DNA of 64,000 bases, from positions 1-64,000 of the forward strand of contig JAURVB010014871.1 of NCBI GenBank assembly GCA_033002965.1, written 5' to 3'. This document shows positions 49,746 through 61,049 of this stretch, piece after piece. Numbering within the stretch: position 1 is the stretch's first letter; each line of letters begins with the position of its first letter. Source of the DNA: Piper betle (lineage: Eukaryota > Streptophyta > Magnoliopsida > Piperales > Piperaceae). The notes below the pieces were generated by a model. It was not told where the DNA came from and did not search any database. It was given only the letters and a program-made list of their open reading frames with translations. The translations under genes were made by a program, and so were the position numbers.

Positions 49746-49971
49746 CTACAATTATGTTAAAATAATTTTTTTTAAACAAGAAAAGGTAAACACCACACAA
49801 CATTACACAAAGGAAACAATCACTCCACAGAAACGTCCAGCTAGAGCCCCCGAATTCGAACACAAATTGATTACATATGAAATCAGGGGAAGAGTGGATG
49901 GGCATGCCCGATTGTTGAAGGAGCGAATCAAGAAGAGGGAAGAAGGCGAAGCGTGGTTGGGAGGTTTGGGG

Positions 49972-50925
49972 CATGGTTGCATGAATCGGAATCGGAATCG
50001 GAATCGGTCTGAATCGGCCAAGAATCGGTTTTAGTTGAATCGGTCCAAATCGGTCATATACAAAAATTTGCCAACTCATAACAGAAATACCTGAAATACA
50101 TAATTATATAATTTCTCAACATAAATACACAAATTCAAGTATTTATATAATAATAATTTGCACATCACGATTTACACATAGCACATACTCGCACATCACA
50201 ATTTACCGCACGTACAAAATTTCAATTTGGACATCACAATTCGCACGTCATATTAATCAATTAGAACATCATAGATAATAATTTTCACATCACAATATTC
50301 AATTTCGATAAAAAAGATCCACATTTATCCAAATTTTCGGTCAAAAGCGCGGCGAAGGGCGGAGCTGAGGTCGGACGGTGGCGGTGGCGTGCGTGGCCGG
50401 ACGGAGCTGATGTCGGACGGCGGAATCGCGGCGGAGGGCGGAACTGAGTTCGGAATCGGGCGGAGCGTCGGACGGCAGAATCGCGGCGGAGGGCGGAATT
50501 GAGTTCGGAATCGGGCGGAGCGTCGGACGGCGGAAGCGCGGCGGAGGGCGGAGCTGAGGTCGGAATCGGGCGGGCGGTGGCGTGGTCAGACGGAGCTGAG
50601 GTCGGACGGCGGAAGTGCAGCGCAGCGAACGCGACGGCGGAAGCGGGGGGAGAGGGGTTTGATTTTAGGTTTTTAAAATCTAAATTACCATTTTACCCAT
50701 GCTTAAATAATTTAATAAAAATCATACCTAGGGTATTTTGGTAATTTCTTAAAAAAACCGATTCCGGTTTAAATCGGCCAATTCCGATTCCGAGTTAAAT
50801 CGGTCGGAATCGGCCGAAACCGGGCGATTCGGGGACCGATTTGGCCCCGAAATCGGATCGGCGCGATGCCGATCCGATTTAAATCGGCCGATTCCGCACA
50901 GAATCGGCCGATTCGTGCAACCCGG
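49972..50925. mobile_element. hAT-like non-autonomous element, copy 2 (954 bp)
   Basis: An exact 8-bp duplication GTTTGGGG lies at 49964-49971 and 50926-50933. The left end is CATGGTTGCATGAATCGG and the right end, read inward, CCGGGTTGCACGAATCGG. AATCGG arrays extend inward. It shares the CATACCTAGGGTATTTTGGT block with copies 1 and 3, in the orientation of copy 3. It carries a GC-rich minisatellite cargo. No transposase. Confidence 0.87.
50345..50640. repeat. GC-rich minisatellite of about 55 bp inside hAT-like copy 2
   Basis: A unit containing GTCGGACGGCGGAA.CGCGG and GGAATCGGGCGGAGC repeats about four to five times with small changes, best preserved over 50410-50580. The same words occur in hAT-like copy 3 at 59750-59990, so the cargo is family-specific rather than host-derived at each site. 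Confidence 0.7.
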
Positions 50926-50933
50926 GTTTGGGG

Positions 50934-51081
50934 TAGGGAAGCTTTTTTGAAGTGTTTGTCCGTCCAAAGTTCAATCCTATCACGTTTGATGGGCCTTTTG
51001 CTCGTCCATTGTACCTCGCTTTTTTTCTATCATTTTCGGCTTATTTAGTGTCAAATAATAATAATAATAATAATTATTTAT
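50934..51081. other. Short intergenic stretch
   Basis: No gene. It ends in an (ATA)n run. Confidence 0.5.
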
Positions 51082-51506
51082 TTTTATATTATTAATAAAA
51101 AGAATTCAATGTTGAGAGATTAAAAATAAAAGAATCAATTAATTAAAATATACAAAAAAATTAGAAAGTATAATAAAATATTTCATATTGAGGTCATTGA
51201 TTTGAATCTTGCTGACTTTAATTTCTTAAGAAATAAAAAATAAAAATATCTCTCGTAATAGAAAGTCACGAGTTCAAATTTGATTAAGTGTTATTTTTAA
51301 TTTCTTATTTATAAAAATTTATCTAATTATTTTGAAAAAATATAATAATAAAAATTAATTATAATTTATTTTTTCGTTCAAATAGGATATCTCTTTAAAG
51401 TCAATCATATTATTATTTAAGATATTAAATTATTATCTTCTATCTTTTACATGTAAAATTAAAATTTATCCAATATAATTTGTTCATGGTGTGTTATATT
51501 ATCTAG
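51082..51506 (+). repeat. 420-bp AT-rich dispersed repeat, solitary copy
   Basis: Same block order as the array at 12497-13754: TTAATAAAA start, two GTCA(C/T)-GAGTTC-type blocks, TTCAAATAGGATAT, and an end in ATCTAG. Confidence 0.65.
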
Positions 51507-54477
51507 TTGTTATAATTTGCAAAGTGATCAGAGGATGATATTACCTTACTTTATATAGATAAACTCAAATTTCAATATAACAAGCAATAGATTGTACTGT
51601 GGTGGTTTAGGGGTGACAAGAAGATGAGCTAAATCGAATGAACTTTTGGCCAGCTCGAGCCAAGACTGCTACCCATATGTGCCCTAGCCCAATTCTCCGC
51701 ATTCGGTTTGCAAAATATTTATATTAGTTTGATAAAATTTTAACAAATTAAAAAAAATGGCAAATGTATTATTATTGATGGATTACGAATTTTATATTAG
51801 TTTGATAAAATGACACACTTGTTCACGCTTATTTGAACTTGAAATAATCACCATCGTAATTATAGTATAAGGGCTTTGAATGCAGGAGCAATATCCCCTC
51901 TGGTTCTAATAGAAGGAAATTAGATAATCAAATTCCGAAGTTAAACATTGCTTAAATCCTCTTTGAAACCTTAGCTCCTTAGTAAAATATAACTCTTACA
52001 TTAAAGTGGTAGAGATTTTTTCGCTTTCATTGCAATTCAACCTGTCTTTTGAACTAATTGATTCAGATCCTACAATATAATTAACTCGAAGTTATAATAA
52101 TTATTATTTATTATTATAAAACATTTGACTATAATTTTACTGAAATTATGAATTGAAAATGTTAATATAATTTAATGTATTCATAATTACTTTAATACTT
52201 AATTCAAAATTATAATAATAATTATTTATTATTAGAAATGTATTGGACTATAATTCTACCTAAATTAGGAATTACAAATATTAATATATTTCAATATATT
52301 CATAACTATACTATCAAATTAAATTTTACTACTTAACAATATGTACTTAATTTAGATTTTTATCATTTTATATATTTATTTAGATATTGTTATTTATTAT
52401 TAAAAAACTTAAGAGTATGACTCTAATTGAATTTTCAATCTTTAAAAATAAATTCCATTTAGTTATTAAAATTTAAATTAATTTTTTTAATAATTGTATA
52501 TAACTATATTTTTTGATAAATATAAATAATTTTTATTATTTTTATTTTAAAATAGTATCATAATAATTATGACATTAATTTTGTATATTCTGAATATATA
52601 TTATTTATAAGTATTAAATATACATTGCACATCGCATCAGTCATTGGCTAGTAATAATTATAAGCATAATTTTAAACAGTGTATGATGCCATCCGGTTAT
52701 ATCTAAAATACCAAATTTAATTCTTGTACAATTTTAATTCATACCTGATTTTTTAGTATAATTTTTTTATTAAATATAGATTTATGATTAAAAATTACAA
52801 TATTTTAATTGGTATTCAAAAAAATATTAATGAAAAAAATATTTTTAATACTTGATGGGATATTTTCTTCTAGTGCTTCATCACCAAGAAATGAGTGATT
52901 TTGGTGATGGGATCTCGCTAAAGCGCTTTACCATAGAAGAGACAAAAACAAAAACAAAAAATGAGGGAAATACTTACTATTATAATCGATTATAACCTAC
53001 TATAAAAAATATAGAGGTGCCAAACAATAGCCAACAATAATAGATTTTTAGAATGTTTAGATAGCTTAAAGATTAGACTTAAAAATTAATTTCATATTTA
53101 ATATTTAATGAGATAAAATTTTATTTGCTAATAAGAATGAAATAAAAGTCTTTAATTTTAATTAATTATTTTAAAGAAGACAACTTAAACTCATTAAATT
53201 AAAAAAATAATATTAAGTCAATTATATTATATTTTTCGCTGGTCACGAGTGTACTTTTGATCATGGGGAAGAAAAACTCATATTTTAAAGAGAAAAGGAA
53301 ACTCGCATTCTTTTATATTTTCCAAAATGACTAATAAAGTGGTATTATATATAAGTAAGGAGCGGTGTGAATTTAGACATTTGAATATATACTCTTATAC
53401 ATGTATTCAAATGACTGGTGAATCATCCTCATCCTCATCCTCATCCTCATCCTCTATACTTATACATATATTCAGATGACTGGTGAATCATCCTTATACT
53501 CTAATCTAAAAAGGTCTATGTTCATGAGACAAGCAATAAGTTTAAAATTATGTTATTTAACTTAATTCAACATTAGTTCGAGTGAGTGGGTCGAACCAAA
53601 TATACCAATATCCATGCGGGCTATCCGATAATAATATTTAAAACTATAATAACGATAGGCATCGGTTGATGGGCGACCCCCAAAAACTTTAGTCATTTAG
53701 TCTATGCATGAATGAATGAGGACGGTATATATTGTGTCGATATGACATCCTCTTTTTGAAAGAGAATAAGATTCCCACGGACTTGTATGACACAAATTAC
53801 ACGAAAACACACACCCAATAAAACCCTTCCACCCATGACCTATTTATTAATTAAACAATGTATTTCGCCTTCCAATACGCACCACCTTTGGCCTTTCTAT
53901 TCATATACGTGCCATCAATCTACAGAGTACAATGCCACCCGTCAAAAACTGTAACGTAGGAAAGAGCTTGGTCTTCCTCATTCAAATAATATTTGTTTGA
54001 TTGATTGTATAAGCGGCCGGCCAAATTAATGCTTTATACATACATCTTCCCACTTAAGCAATAATTTAGACGGTGTGCGTCATATGATATTTAGAACTTT
54101 ATGCCCAAACAATCTTCGATTCTTCACCATCAACCACACGTTTCAACTTTCTTGTATCGAAAAGAAAACACCCACTATTGTACACACAACCAAGATAAGA
54201 AATTACTGTACTCTTTTGTTTGCTACAAACTACCAAATTTGGATGATCTTTTGAGCAAATCTTTGATAATGGACCCGATACGAACAATCTCATCCACTAC
54301 ATCAATAAACCAAACATTTTTTTTCCCAAGCACATAAATGAGGCATTGAAGCAAAATATATATATCATATATATGCATGTATGTATGTATATATATTTGT
54401 ACGTAGAGATGTTTGATAATTTCATTAAACATATCCAAATTATACTTTACAAAAGAAATAAATGTAGTGATTACTTG
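51507..54477. other. AT-rich intergenic DNA with small tandem repeats
   Basis: No gene recognised. At 52083-52310 two diverged copies of a roughly 117-bp AT-rich unit lie in tandem. At 53400-53500 an ATTCA(A/G)ATGACTGGTGAATC segment occurs twice, around a (TCATCC)n run at about 53425-53453. The right part holds the 3' flank of the PP2C gene. Confidence 0.55.
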
Positions 54478-55746
54478 TTATTTCTCTTGGCGTCTCTTGA
54501 GGTCCACCACCACAACGCTCACGTTGTCCTGGCTCCGCCGCGCCACGGCCAACTTCGTCAGCAGCACCGCCGCGTCCCGGCACCCGCCGCCGCCTTCAGA
54601 ACATCCCGCGTTGCGCAGGCAGGCGTGGGCGACGCGGCAGGCCATCTCGTTCGGCACGACGTCCCATAGCCCGTCGCTGGCGAGGATGAGGCACTCGTCG
54701 TCGTGCGACCGATCGGTGATCGTCACCTCCGGTGCCGGGATCACGAACGGCTTGAGATAGCCATCGCCGATCGCCCGGGACATGGCTAGCATCCCCTGCA
54801 CCCGGGGGCAGTCCCAGTATATCACCCGCCCGCCGGCAGACTCGATTCTCTCGAGCTCGTCGGCTCGATCCGGCTGCGCACAAATAATAGAATGATAATG
54901 AGAAATGGTAAGGAAAATTCGAAGAAAAGCGCCATCTTTTCGGATCGGCGACTGACCTTGTGATCGGTGGACAGAGGGATGGCTTTCCCGCCCCGGCAAA
55001 GGACGGCGCGGGAGTCGCCGCAGTTGGCGACGACGATCTTCTCCGGCGAGACGACAGCCGCCACCGCGGTCGATCCCACCGCGTCGCAGAGATGCGACTG
55101 CAGCTCGCACGGGCAGATCGCTTCTTTGGCACCGGCGGCTCCCCGTCGCCGGGTCACCTGCTCGTCCATCCTAATAAAGCTCCTCTCCATCACACCATTC
55201 CAAAACTCTTCTTCTCCTGGTTCATCTTCGCTTAGCTGCCTTTTCATCATCAATTCTTCCGCTACCAGATTGTGCATCTCATCTCTGCAAGACTTTGCCA
55301 CCTAAAAAAACACAAAAACAACTCAGATTTGTAAGAATCTAAGTTTTCTTTTCTTGAAAATCAAATCAATCATAATCCTTTACATGAGAGCAGCCATGGC
55401 CGTCGAAAACCGCGAAAAAATGGAGCTGCGGAGCGAAGGAGGGACGAACGGAGACGGCATCCTCCATATCCCTCCGCCGCCCAATGAACGACATCACCCC
55501 GAACCACCCCTCCCTCTCCGAAACCGACGAAGCCGCCGCCGCCTCCTCTCCACACCCTCCCCCCAACACCTTCTTCCCCTTCCCATCCTCCGCCGGCCCC
55601 TCCACCCTCCGCCGCTTCCCACCGGCGACGCCCGCGTCCTCCACCGCCTTGCACGCGCGGATCTCCATCCGCCGCCGCCGCCGCGCCTTCCTCGTCGAGG
55701 AGGTGCGGTCGCTCTCCGGCAACACCTCGCAGCATACCTCCGCCAT
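54478..55746 (-). CDS. Protein phosphatase 2C, clade A (AHG3/HAI-like)
   Basis: Clade A PP2Cs dephosphorylate SnRK2 kinases and are inhibited by ABA-bound PYR/PYL receptors. Three exons, 55384-55746, 54957-55301 and 54478-54873, encode 367 residues with phase 0 GT-AG introns. The start at 55746 (MAEVCCEV) matches the clade; another in-frame ATG lies two codons upstream. Metal-site motifs are visible: [39 protein letters not shown] and the C-terminal QDNVSVVVV. The receptor-lock Trp is present in [14 protein letters not shown], but the usual Gly after the acidic or Asn residue is Cys here. GC content is far above the flanks. Three CACGTG-core elements lie upstream, fitting ABA induction. The gene looks intact. 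Confidence 0.93.
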
Positions 55747-56300
55747 CACCATCTCCGCGATAAGGCCTCAAAAAAATGTCCACAACTCAAATTTGATCTT
55801 ATTTATATTGACTTTTAACTCATAAATAAAAAAAACAAATATAATACAATTAATAAATAAAAGAAGTAAAAAAGCAGACCGGCGGTGACGGGCAGGCAGC
55901 CTAATCATCCTTAAATCTTCGCCGTCCATTTGCCGTCCATTTGACACAGATCTGACGTCAATGGTCGACAACTCACCCCACCGAATCTTTCGACAATCTT
56001 GCGGGGCCCGCCCGCTTGGACACGTTGTGGACCACCGAGTGGGCCGGCGGGCGAGGAGATTCGCGCGGGAGACGGGACGGGGCACGTGTCGGTCCAGAGA
56101 GCGATATTCTCGGCCGGGGTGACGTAGGTGGAATGACGCTTGTAGGGTCTAGGGAAATGTCGGGGCGTGGGCAGAGGAGACGTCGACACGTGAGTGATGG
56201 TGTCGTGCCGTGGACGTGGATGGACACGTGTAAGAGGAAGTGGTGGGCCACGTTTCTGGGAACGACGAAAACTTGGACTTGGGAAGGACATATAGATAGG
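55747..56300 (-). promoter_or_regulatory. PP2C upstream region with three ABRE/G-box motifs
   Basis: CACGTGTC occurs at 56083-56090 on the plus strand, and its reverse complement GACACGTG at 56185-56192 and 56223-56230. They lie about 340-485 bp upstream of the start codon. ABREs with the ACGTG core bind ABF/AREB bZIP factors, and clade A PP2C genes are typically ABA-induced as negative feedback. The function here is inferred from motif clustering. Confidence 0.6.
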
Positions 56301-57357
56301 TGTCTTTTCCAGAATCTCAACTCTCTTTTAGAATTGTAAAATAAGTGTAAGAACAGAGAAGGTTTGGAACACTGTCAGATTTATTATTTTTTTCTGAGGC
56401 TTGTTCCGGATCAGAAAATTTTGTTAGATTAAAATTTTGTAATTTTGAGTATTTGACTTGTGCATGGTGATAATATAATCATTTTTTTAATCCAATTTAC
56501 AGAAAAAAAGGTAGATATTTTGTTGTTTATTAACACACTGAAGTGTAAGGCTGTGCGACTAGAGAAGGTTGTTGTTTCGTGAGCAAATGATTTACCGTAC
56601 TCATATAAACAACCAAAGAACATAAAAATCACAAGCTGGAATACAAATTTTTAGCAGATGAATTTCGATTTAGGGTCTGTTTGATTTACATAAAAATAAA
56701 GTCAATTAAAAAAATTTTATAAAATGGAAACACAATAAAACAAAATGGCATTGAAACTTTAAAAATTTTCCTTGCATATTTTAATACTAGATAAAGAAGA
56801 TGAAAATAAAATATTTTTTTACGTACATGTGTACTTTTAAAAAAATTAATTCGTTTTATTTTTATAAAAAATATTACTTTGTAAATATTTTACATAAAAT
56901 TACTTTGACTCAAATTAAAAAAAATTTGACTAAATTTTAAGACATCTAAATACAAGAGATTTGTAACTTTTATATTTTACATTTTTTTGGTTCAATTTCA
57001 AGACAACCAAATAGGCCCTTGATTGAAACACAAATAGATTATTCATCCCAACAAATATCGATAAAAAATGTTAAGCCGGAAAGTTTGCTAAATACTTAAC
57101 CACAATTTAAAGAGGAGATTCGTTCAAGTTGGTTGTTGTGCTTTCTATGGAAATGGCCCATTTGGAGCTGTTTCTTTGGGGAAAACAATTGGGATTTGCC
57201 CTACAATACTGAAAATATTAGGCCCATAAACATTCTGAGTTTTGTAAATCTATAATGATTTTGTAGTTTTGGCATTGGCTGATTAGTTTATCCAACCAAC
57301 CTTCATGGGTTGTAGTGATGGGTCCGAAACATGGAGAAGTACGATCAATTCATGTCT
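56301..57357. other. Intergenic AT-rich DNA
   Basis: No gene or clear repeat recognised. Confidence 0.5.
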
Positions 57358-57567
57358 TCAGACGAAGAAGATGAGTAACAAAACCCACAAAGCCGAACTC
57401 GGTTCCATGATTGCATTAGCTTCTGCAAGCAAGGTTTTCATCCAATGCTCAACCTCTTGGTGGGCATATTAACTTGCATGGAAAATAACAAGTGGTGTTG
57501 CTCTTCTCAACCCATCGTCAACTCCCAATCTTGGGTTGGGAAGCAATCTCCCAATCGGTTCCACCAC
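57358..57567 (-). pseudogene. Unrecognised exon-like fragment with one internal stop
   Basis: The minus strand opens after a good acceptor (TTTCTTGTAG) and reads VVEPIGRLLPNPRLGVDDG, then LRRATPLVIFHAS, a TAA at 57469-57471, and YAHQEVEHWMKTLLAEANAI through to a TGA at 57358-57360. Seventy codons with a single stop and a protein-like composition suggest a decayed exon. I do not recognise the family. Confidence 0.35.
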
Positions 57568-58784
57568 CTACAAGAAAAGCTCATAATCTTGTCATAGCTC
57601 AATCAATGAAAATAAGGGCTTCCCTTATGTCTCTCTATTGTTTGCCTGTTGGAGCCCAGCACATAGCCACAATCTAGAATGTGAACCAATACGATATATA
57701 CTCAAAGTGAATATATACTATTTTTTTGTATGATCATAAACTTGTGTAAAATCAAGCAAATCTATAAAAGCATTACCCACAATATCTTAAAGGCCAACAG
57801 AACCATCCAATCTACAAATGTAGTTTAGTTTTGGAGCAAAAAGAATCTATCAACAAATATATGCAGTCTGTATAAGGTGAAATAACTTTCAGACTGTCTT
57901 GTCACCTCTGTAAAATCCCTGGATGCCAATCATACATGGTTGGTGGCAAGTCACATTAGGCAAAGACTAGTAGTTGGAAGGAAAGCTCTATCATTTCCCC
58001 TTGGCCAAAAAAAAAAAGGAAAGCCTTATCATTATATATATTGCTTCTCTATTTTAGCATTGACTATGAGGGGTTCATCTAAAGTAATTTTTTTTAATCT
58101 TTAGTATGGTTTGAAAGACATTATATAATTATATGATTGTTCTCGTCAAAAGTTTGAAACAAAACCAAAGTTTATCCTTGATCATTTCTTCAAAAAGTTA
58201 GAAACAAAACAAATGTTCATGTAACAAACACCAATTATCATTGCTTCAAAAAAAGGTTTCAACATTGTAAAAAAGAAATTCTTCAAGTTGATCATCCTTT
58301 TTCTTTTAAAGCAAGTTGATCACGAGTGGTCAATGTAGATAGCTATATACACAAGAAAGATGTGATTAGTTCACATCAACACGTTGATTATAAGATGAAA
58401 TTGACTCTACAACTGTACATATCCCAATAATTTAGAAGTCAGTTTACATAGCTAAGACAAAAATGTGCAGCGTCCTTGAATGATCAATGTTTTACCATAA
58501 AGAGTAGCAGGAAAAATGACTTAGCAAATAATGAAACGCCTAATCATATCCTTATCCATCATTCCCTAAATAAATATGGTCGAGACTACAATCTAAATTG
58601 CCATAATAACTCCTTAATTATGATAAGGTTTGACTAATTAAGTTTTTATGAATTATTTGAGTTATTTTCCTCATCTTTATTACTTACAAACTGGCAAACG
58701 TGTCTCTAAAATTAATTGAGTTAAAATGTGAGAATGAATCGGTTCCCACGCATTGAACTAACGGATATATCCACTCTGATCAAT
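57568..58784. other. Intergenic AT-rich DNA
   Basis: Nothing recognised. Confidence 0.5.
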
Positions 58785-59005
58785 AAAAGGGGAAATAAGT
58801 TTTGTCTTGATGAAAAAAAGAGATTAGGCAACTTAAAATATAATAAAAATAAAATAAAAGAAATAAAATTATTAAGATTTATATTCTTATTTAATTAGAT
58901 TTTGTCTTAAAAAATTAGAGTCTACCTCATTATTTAATAAAAACTTATCTATAAAAATTAAAATTTATAAAAAAAGACAATATATGCCCGATATTTGCCT
59001 GGTAT
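58785..59005 (+). repeat. 420-bp AT-rich dispersed repeat, truncated copy
   Basis: It has the AATAAAAGGGGAAAT start and a shortened 3' part ending near TTTGCCTGG. The central GTCACGA blocks are missing. Confidence 0.5.
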
Positions 59006-59369
59006 TTATCTATCTATATTAATATATAAAACACAAGATTTTTAATATGGCGTTACCACGTGCCTTTTAATTATTTTACAATATTACTGTTTATTTTTTA
59101 TTAATAAAAAAATTACTTTCTCGTGGAATATATGCTTCGAGACAAGCACATCAATGAAAGGTACGCCTTCCCTTTTGTTTTTCTACATAAATCATAAAGT
59201 GGCGGTGACTACTCAATGTATCATTATTTGACCAACTCATCACTATTAAATGGTAATGATCACATTATCAAATACAAAACAAAGCAAAGGACAGTGCACG
59301 AGGGGTTTCGTTCACTGCTACAATACTCCATAATTTAACAAATTCAGATTTTGGTACAGTAGTTTAGTC
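59006..59369. other. Intergenic DNA
   Basis: Nothing recognised; it ends with the 8-bp target duplication of hAT-like copy 3. Confidence 0.5.
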
Positions 59370-60247
59370 CATGGTTGCATGAATCGGAATCGGAATCAGA
59401 ATCGGTTTTCCGGTGAATCGGAATCGGAATCGGAATCGGTCTGAATCGGCCAAGAATCGGTTCAGTTGAATCGGTCTAAATTAATTTAATCAATCATATA
59501 TAATAATTTGACAATTCATAATATAAATATATTAAAATTAGGTATTGATGTTATTTGATATTATTCTGTGTATTATAGTTTATGATATTTTTAAATATTT
59601 TTTAAGATTTTTTTAAATTATTTAGAATTAATTATTATTTTTGACTCGAGTTAGACTCGAGTCAACTTTTAATTACGAGAATGCCACCCTCCGCTCTTTA
59701 CCCCCTCCACCGCCGGCGGCCCTGTCGGCGGCGGCCCGGTTGGCCGGCAGCAGAATCGCGGCGGAATCGCGGCGGAAGCGCGGTGGAATCGCGGCGGATC
59801 GCGGCGGAATCACGGACGGCGGAAGGGCGGAGCGGAATCGGGCACAGCGTCGGACGGCGGAAGCGCGGCGGAGGGCGGAGCTGAGGTCAGAATCGGGCGG
59901 CGGTGGCGTGGTCGGACGGAGCCGCGGTCGGACGGCGGAAGCGCGGCGGAGGGCGGCGGAGCGAACGCGACGGCGGAGCGGGGGAGACCGGGTAGGTTTT
60001 TTAAATCCAAATTACCATTTTACCCATGCTTAAATAATTTAATAAAAATCATACCTAGGGTATTTTGGTAATTTCATAAAAAAACCGATTCCGATTCCGA
60101 TTTAAATCGGTCGGAATCAGCCGAACTCGGCCGATTCCGGGGCCGATTCGGGGCCGACCGAGTCGGCCCCGAAATCGGATCGGCGCGGCGCCGATCCGAT
60201 TTAAATCGGCCGATTCCGCACGGAATCGGCCGATTCGTGCAACAATG
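59370..60247. mobile_element. hAT-like non-autonomous element, copy 3 (878 bp)
   Basis: An exact 8-bp duplication GTTTAGTC lies at 59362-59369 and 60248-60255. Ends are CATGGTTGCATGAATCGG and, inward from the right, CATTGTTGCACGAATCGG. It shares AATCGG arrays, the CATACCTAGGGTATTTTGGT block and GC-rich cargo with copy 2. The part at 59640-59700 (GACTCGAG repeated, then a CCACC-rich stretch) also resembles the solo LTRs near 33905-33960, so it may have taken up LTR sequence. Confidence 0.87.
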
Positions 60248-60320
60248 GTTTAGTCAGTAGGATATCGAAGATTGCAAGTGGTTGGTCAACAATTAGAAGT
60301 TAGAGCAGGCCTTAATTTCA

Positions 60321-60366
<46 letters not shown>

Positions 60367-61049
60367 TTTGATGTTTGGCAATGCATGCATTGTAGGCTAG
60401 GCTGCTAGATTTCGATCCAACGGCCCATATGTCCCCCGCCTACCCGCCCGCCGACAACTTTAAAAGGTGGCTACCCCCTACCACTGGACCATACAGCCGC
60501 CTCCCCTGGACACCCCTTGCCCCCCACCCCCCACCCTAGCTACCGCCCCCCACCAGACCCCCTGACCCCAGTTGCTGCCCCCTATCGGACCCCCCTGACC
60601 CCAGTTGCTGCCCCCCATCGGACCCCCCTCCCAGGCAGCACTACCTTGCCACGGTCACCCCCGAACGCCCTATCATGTCGAACTTGCTGCTTCGAAGGGT
60701 GGCCTATTTTTTAATGTCATTGGAATTTTATTGAATTTATTATTTTTTTAATGAGCTTCAATGACAACATTTATAATCATCTAATTAAATTAAGCAATGA
60801 ATTTACTAAACAATGAAAATAAAATTTTTTTAGGATATAATGGTCGTCTTGATTTCTTGTACTTATGTTTCTATTAGTGAAAAAATATGTTTTCAGGTGA
60901 AAAATACTTATGAGTGGAGTCGAGGTCGTTAGAATTGCATCTGTCAGCAAAGAATATTCCAGCTGAATACGAGCATCACGTAAGAGTTAAGCCTTTAAAA
61001 GCACTTTGGTTTAATTAAAGAATGTTTATTGTGACTATTTTAGTTGAAA
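60248..61049. other. Intergenic DNA with AT and C-rich repeats
   Basis: An (AT)n run lies at 60321-60362. At 60470-60650 a C-rich stretch holds a duplicated CCCCAGTTGCTGCCCCC unit. Its open frame is proline-rich and low in complexity; I do not call it a gene. Confidence 0.5.

Noticed and set aside
55354..55825. Plus-strand open frames opposite PP2C exon 1
   Set aside because: Antisense shadows of the GC-rich coding exon.
60517..60714. Proline-rich open frame with internal repeats
   Set aside because: It comes from a duplicated C-rich unit; no signal peptide and no family match.
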